NCBI GenBank assembly: GCA_015486615.1
Contig: WFRI01000026.1
Location: 1-13,390, forward strand
DNA length: 13,390 nucleotides
Direction: 5' to 3'
From: Candidatus Omnitrophota bacterium
Lineage (GTDB): Bacteria; Omnitrophota; Gorgyraeia; Duberdicusellales; Duberdicusellaceae
The position numbers were made by a program, and so were the translations under genes. A model generated the notes under the pieces. It saw only the letters and a list, made by a program, of their open reading frames with translations, was not told where the DNA came from and ran no database searches. Shown piece after piece: positions 11,791 through 13,390 of this stretch (positions are counted from its first letter, which is position 1; the number at the start of each line of letters is the position of its first letter).

Positions 11791-13390
11791 TTAGACTGCT
11801 TTCAGTTCTATATGAAAGGACGTGCCTTGCTTATATTCGCTTTCAAACCATATCCGGCCTTTATGGTTATCTTCTATTATCTTCTTGACTACATACATTC
11901 CTAATCCTGTCCCGGATATTGTTGACGATTTAGTCGTATGAAACGGAGCAAATATCTTTATCTTGTCTTCTTCTTTTATGCCTATCCCGTTATCTTTTAC
12001 TATTATCTCTATTCTTTCTCCTTTGCCTTTTATCTTGACTTCTATATCAGGTTCTACCTTATCTCCCTGCGCTATCCTTTCCTGTATCGCTTCATAACTG
12101 TTGTCTATCAAGTTAAATATCGCATCGCTTATCTGCGCTGGAATTGCCCATACTTCTGCCCTGCCTTCTATTCCTTCCTTCTCTACCCTTATCTCTAAAT
12201 CCCCTACCTGATGCTTTACCCGCAACAGCCCAAACGCTATCTCTACCATTTCCTCTATATCTACTGCTTTTATTCCTGTATCCTTTTCTGTCCGCGCGTA
12301 GTTCAGTATTCCTCTGATTATCTGCGCTGTGTGCACTGCATTCTTCTCTATCTTTTCTACGCAGTATTTACAGTGTTCTATATTTTTTCTTACCTCCTCG
12401 CTTAATCCTTCTCTACTGATATTCTCAAGCACATCACCCATATCTCCGGCTATAGCCATAAATACCTGCAGGCGGTTGTTTATCTGGTGCGCTACGCCGT
12501 CGGCCATTGCACCTATTGCAGCCAGTTTTTCTGAATGGTATATCCGCTCCTGATTTTTCTTGAATTCTTCCAAAAACCTCGCATTCTCTATTGCTAAACT
12601 CCCCTGGTAAGACAATGTCCGGAATGTACTTATGTCGTCCGCATTAAACAAACCATTGTCTTTTTTCTCGCCCAATACTAAAAAGCCCATAAGCCTGTCC
12701 CGCATCTGCGCCGGAACTATTAATACCGCTCCTATTTCTTTCAATGCCTCTAACCCGGGACTTTTGCCTTCCAGACTACTGCTGAAAAACGGCTCTACTT
12801 TCTCTTTTATCTGCTTTATCGCTAAATCTTCGGCTTTTATCTCTACTTCTTCCTGATTACACTGTCTGTCTCTCCAGCTTTCCAATTTATAAACATTATC
12901 CGATTCATCATATAAAAATATCCCTGCCTTTTTTATCCCCGCGGTCTTGGTTAGTATATGTACTATCAAATTGACTAATTTCCTGACTTCCCGCACTTCT
13001 ATCATTCCTTCTGCGGCCTGCAGTAATGCCCGCTGATACCTGCGCTGTTTTGCTAAAAGCACGCTTTCTAACCGCCTCTGCAGCCGATTGTATATTGCCG
13101 GCCCGCTTGAGGCTAATACCCCTATTGCTCCTGCAGGCAAAAGCCACCAGTTAAACCCATATCTCCCATACAACAGCCTGCCGTAATGCAGGCCTAAAAA
13201 TACCGGCACCCCCAATACCGCCCCATACACTACGCTGAATACTAATACTCTGCTTATGGCTATGCGGATATCAAGCAGGTGGTATTTAACTATAGCATAG
13301 GCAACGGTTAGAATCCATCCCAACGCAACAATGTATCCAAAAGGATAAATTGGAATTCCAAATTTTGCGATATAATCTACACTACCGAAA
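11791..13390 (-). CDS. Membrane histidine kinase with GAF domain, N-terminus cut by window edge
   Basis: The frame stays open to the right edge, so the gene continues past 13390; the TTG at 13323 is only an internal codon, preceded by 22 more codons (...FGIPIYPFGYIVA). The visible part begins with membrane helices (about six residues of GWILTV onward; ending near residue 75 counted from that TTG). A GAF domain follows (about 100-250), then a HisKA domain with the H-box GVAHQINNRL (H279), and a HATPase_c domain with N-box NLIDNSYEAI (404-413), G1 DNGIGI (444-449) and G2 GTGLGM (471-476). It is a sensor kinase, probably with a multi-TM sensing region. The residue after the phospho-acceptor His is Gln rather than the usual Glu/Asp. 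No response regulator is in the window. Confidence 0.93.
   Translation of the reverse strand, partial: FGSVDYIAKFGIPIYPFGYIVALGWILTVAYAIVKYHLLDIRIAISRVLVFSVVYGAVLGVPVFLGLHYGRLLYGRYGFNWWLLPAGAIGVLASSGPAIYNRLQRRLESVLLAKQRRYQRALLQAAEGMIEVREVRKLVNLIVHILTKTAGIKKAGIFLYDESDNVYKLESWRDRQCNQEEVEIKAEDLAIKQIKEKVEPFFSSSLEGKSPGLEALKEIGAVLIVPAQMRDRLMGFLVLGEKKDNGLFNADDISTFRTLSYQGSLAIENARFLEEFKKNQERIYHSEKLAAIGAMADGVAHQINNRLQVFMAIAGDMGDVLENISREGLSEEVRKNIEHCKYCVEKIEKNAVHTAQIIRGILNYARTEKDTGIKAVDIEEMVEIAFGLLRVKHQVGDLEIRVEKEGIEGRAEVWAIPAQISDAIFNLIDNSYEAIQERIAQGDKVEPDIEVKIKGKGERIEIIVKDNGIGIKEEDKIKIFAPFHTTKSSTISGTGLGMYVVKKIIEDNHKGRIWFESEYKQGTSFHIELKAV

Noticed and set aside
13321..13323. TTG at 13323 as the true start of the histidine kinase
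   Set aside because: The frame is open for 22 further codons to the window edge and those residues continue a membrane segment, so the gene is cut by the edge.

Overview
The window is a moderately AT-rich bacterial chromosome segment with a mostly minus-strand gene layout. No gene gives a definite taxon. The combination of a membrane PilZ/alpha-alpha toroid protein, a DUF3857/transglutaminase lipoprotein, a PAC2-family protein in a bacterium, and small palindromic elements (one inserted inside a coding sequence) resembles uncultured Omnitrophota or another PVC-related lineage. That placement is inference only. There is no transposase, integrase, phage gene or CRISPR array; the mobile-looking DNA is non-autonomous.

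Layout, left to right. Positions 1-620 hold two very small minus-strand membrane-protein frames (60-215 and 205-328; the second is broken by a one-base frameshift) behind an extended -10 promoter, then a copy of a palindromic element (about 451-554). A minus-strand pair follows: an MFS transporter (1271-2527) and a SAM methyltransferase (621-1274), joined by an ATGA overlap. The 2528-3066 spacer carries a GC-rich hairpin patch and a second copy of the element. The plus-strand PAC2-family gene (3067-4017) has a promoter so close to its ATG that the transcript should be leaderless or nearly so. It converges on a minus-strand run ending at a hairpin/T-run terminator (4052-4072).

That run, in transcription order, is an Lrp/AsnC regulator (10813-11295), a class I aminotransferase (9658-10809), a 143-bp spacer with inverted repeats, a lipoprotein with TPR-like, DUF3857 and transglutaminase-like regions (7154-9514), a PilZ-TM-coiled-coil-toroid protein (5029-7152), and era (4137-5036). 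The last three are tightly packed (1-nt gap, then 8-nt overlap). Upstream lie a tRNA-Leu(GAG) gene with its own promoter and a GAF-containing histidine kinase that runs off the right edge.

How the genes work together: the Lrp/aminotransferase pair looks like a locally regulated amino-acid transamination unit. The lipoprotein and PilZ-toroid proteins are probably a cell-envelope pair in which cytoplasmic c-di-GMP sensing is linked to an envelope glycan- or protein-acting module; era is co-transcribed with them. The most unusual feature is a 102-bp palindromic element inserted in frame inside the PilZ domain, between its two c-di-GMP-binding motifs. It is flanked by a direct repeat and shares its ends with two intergenic copies.
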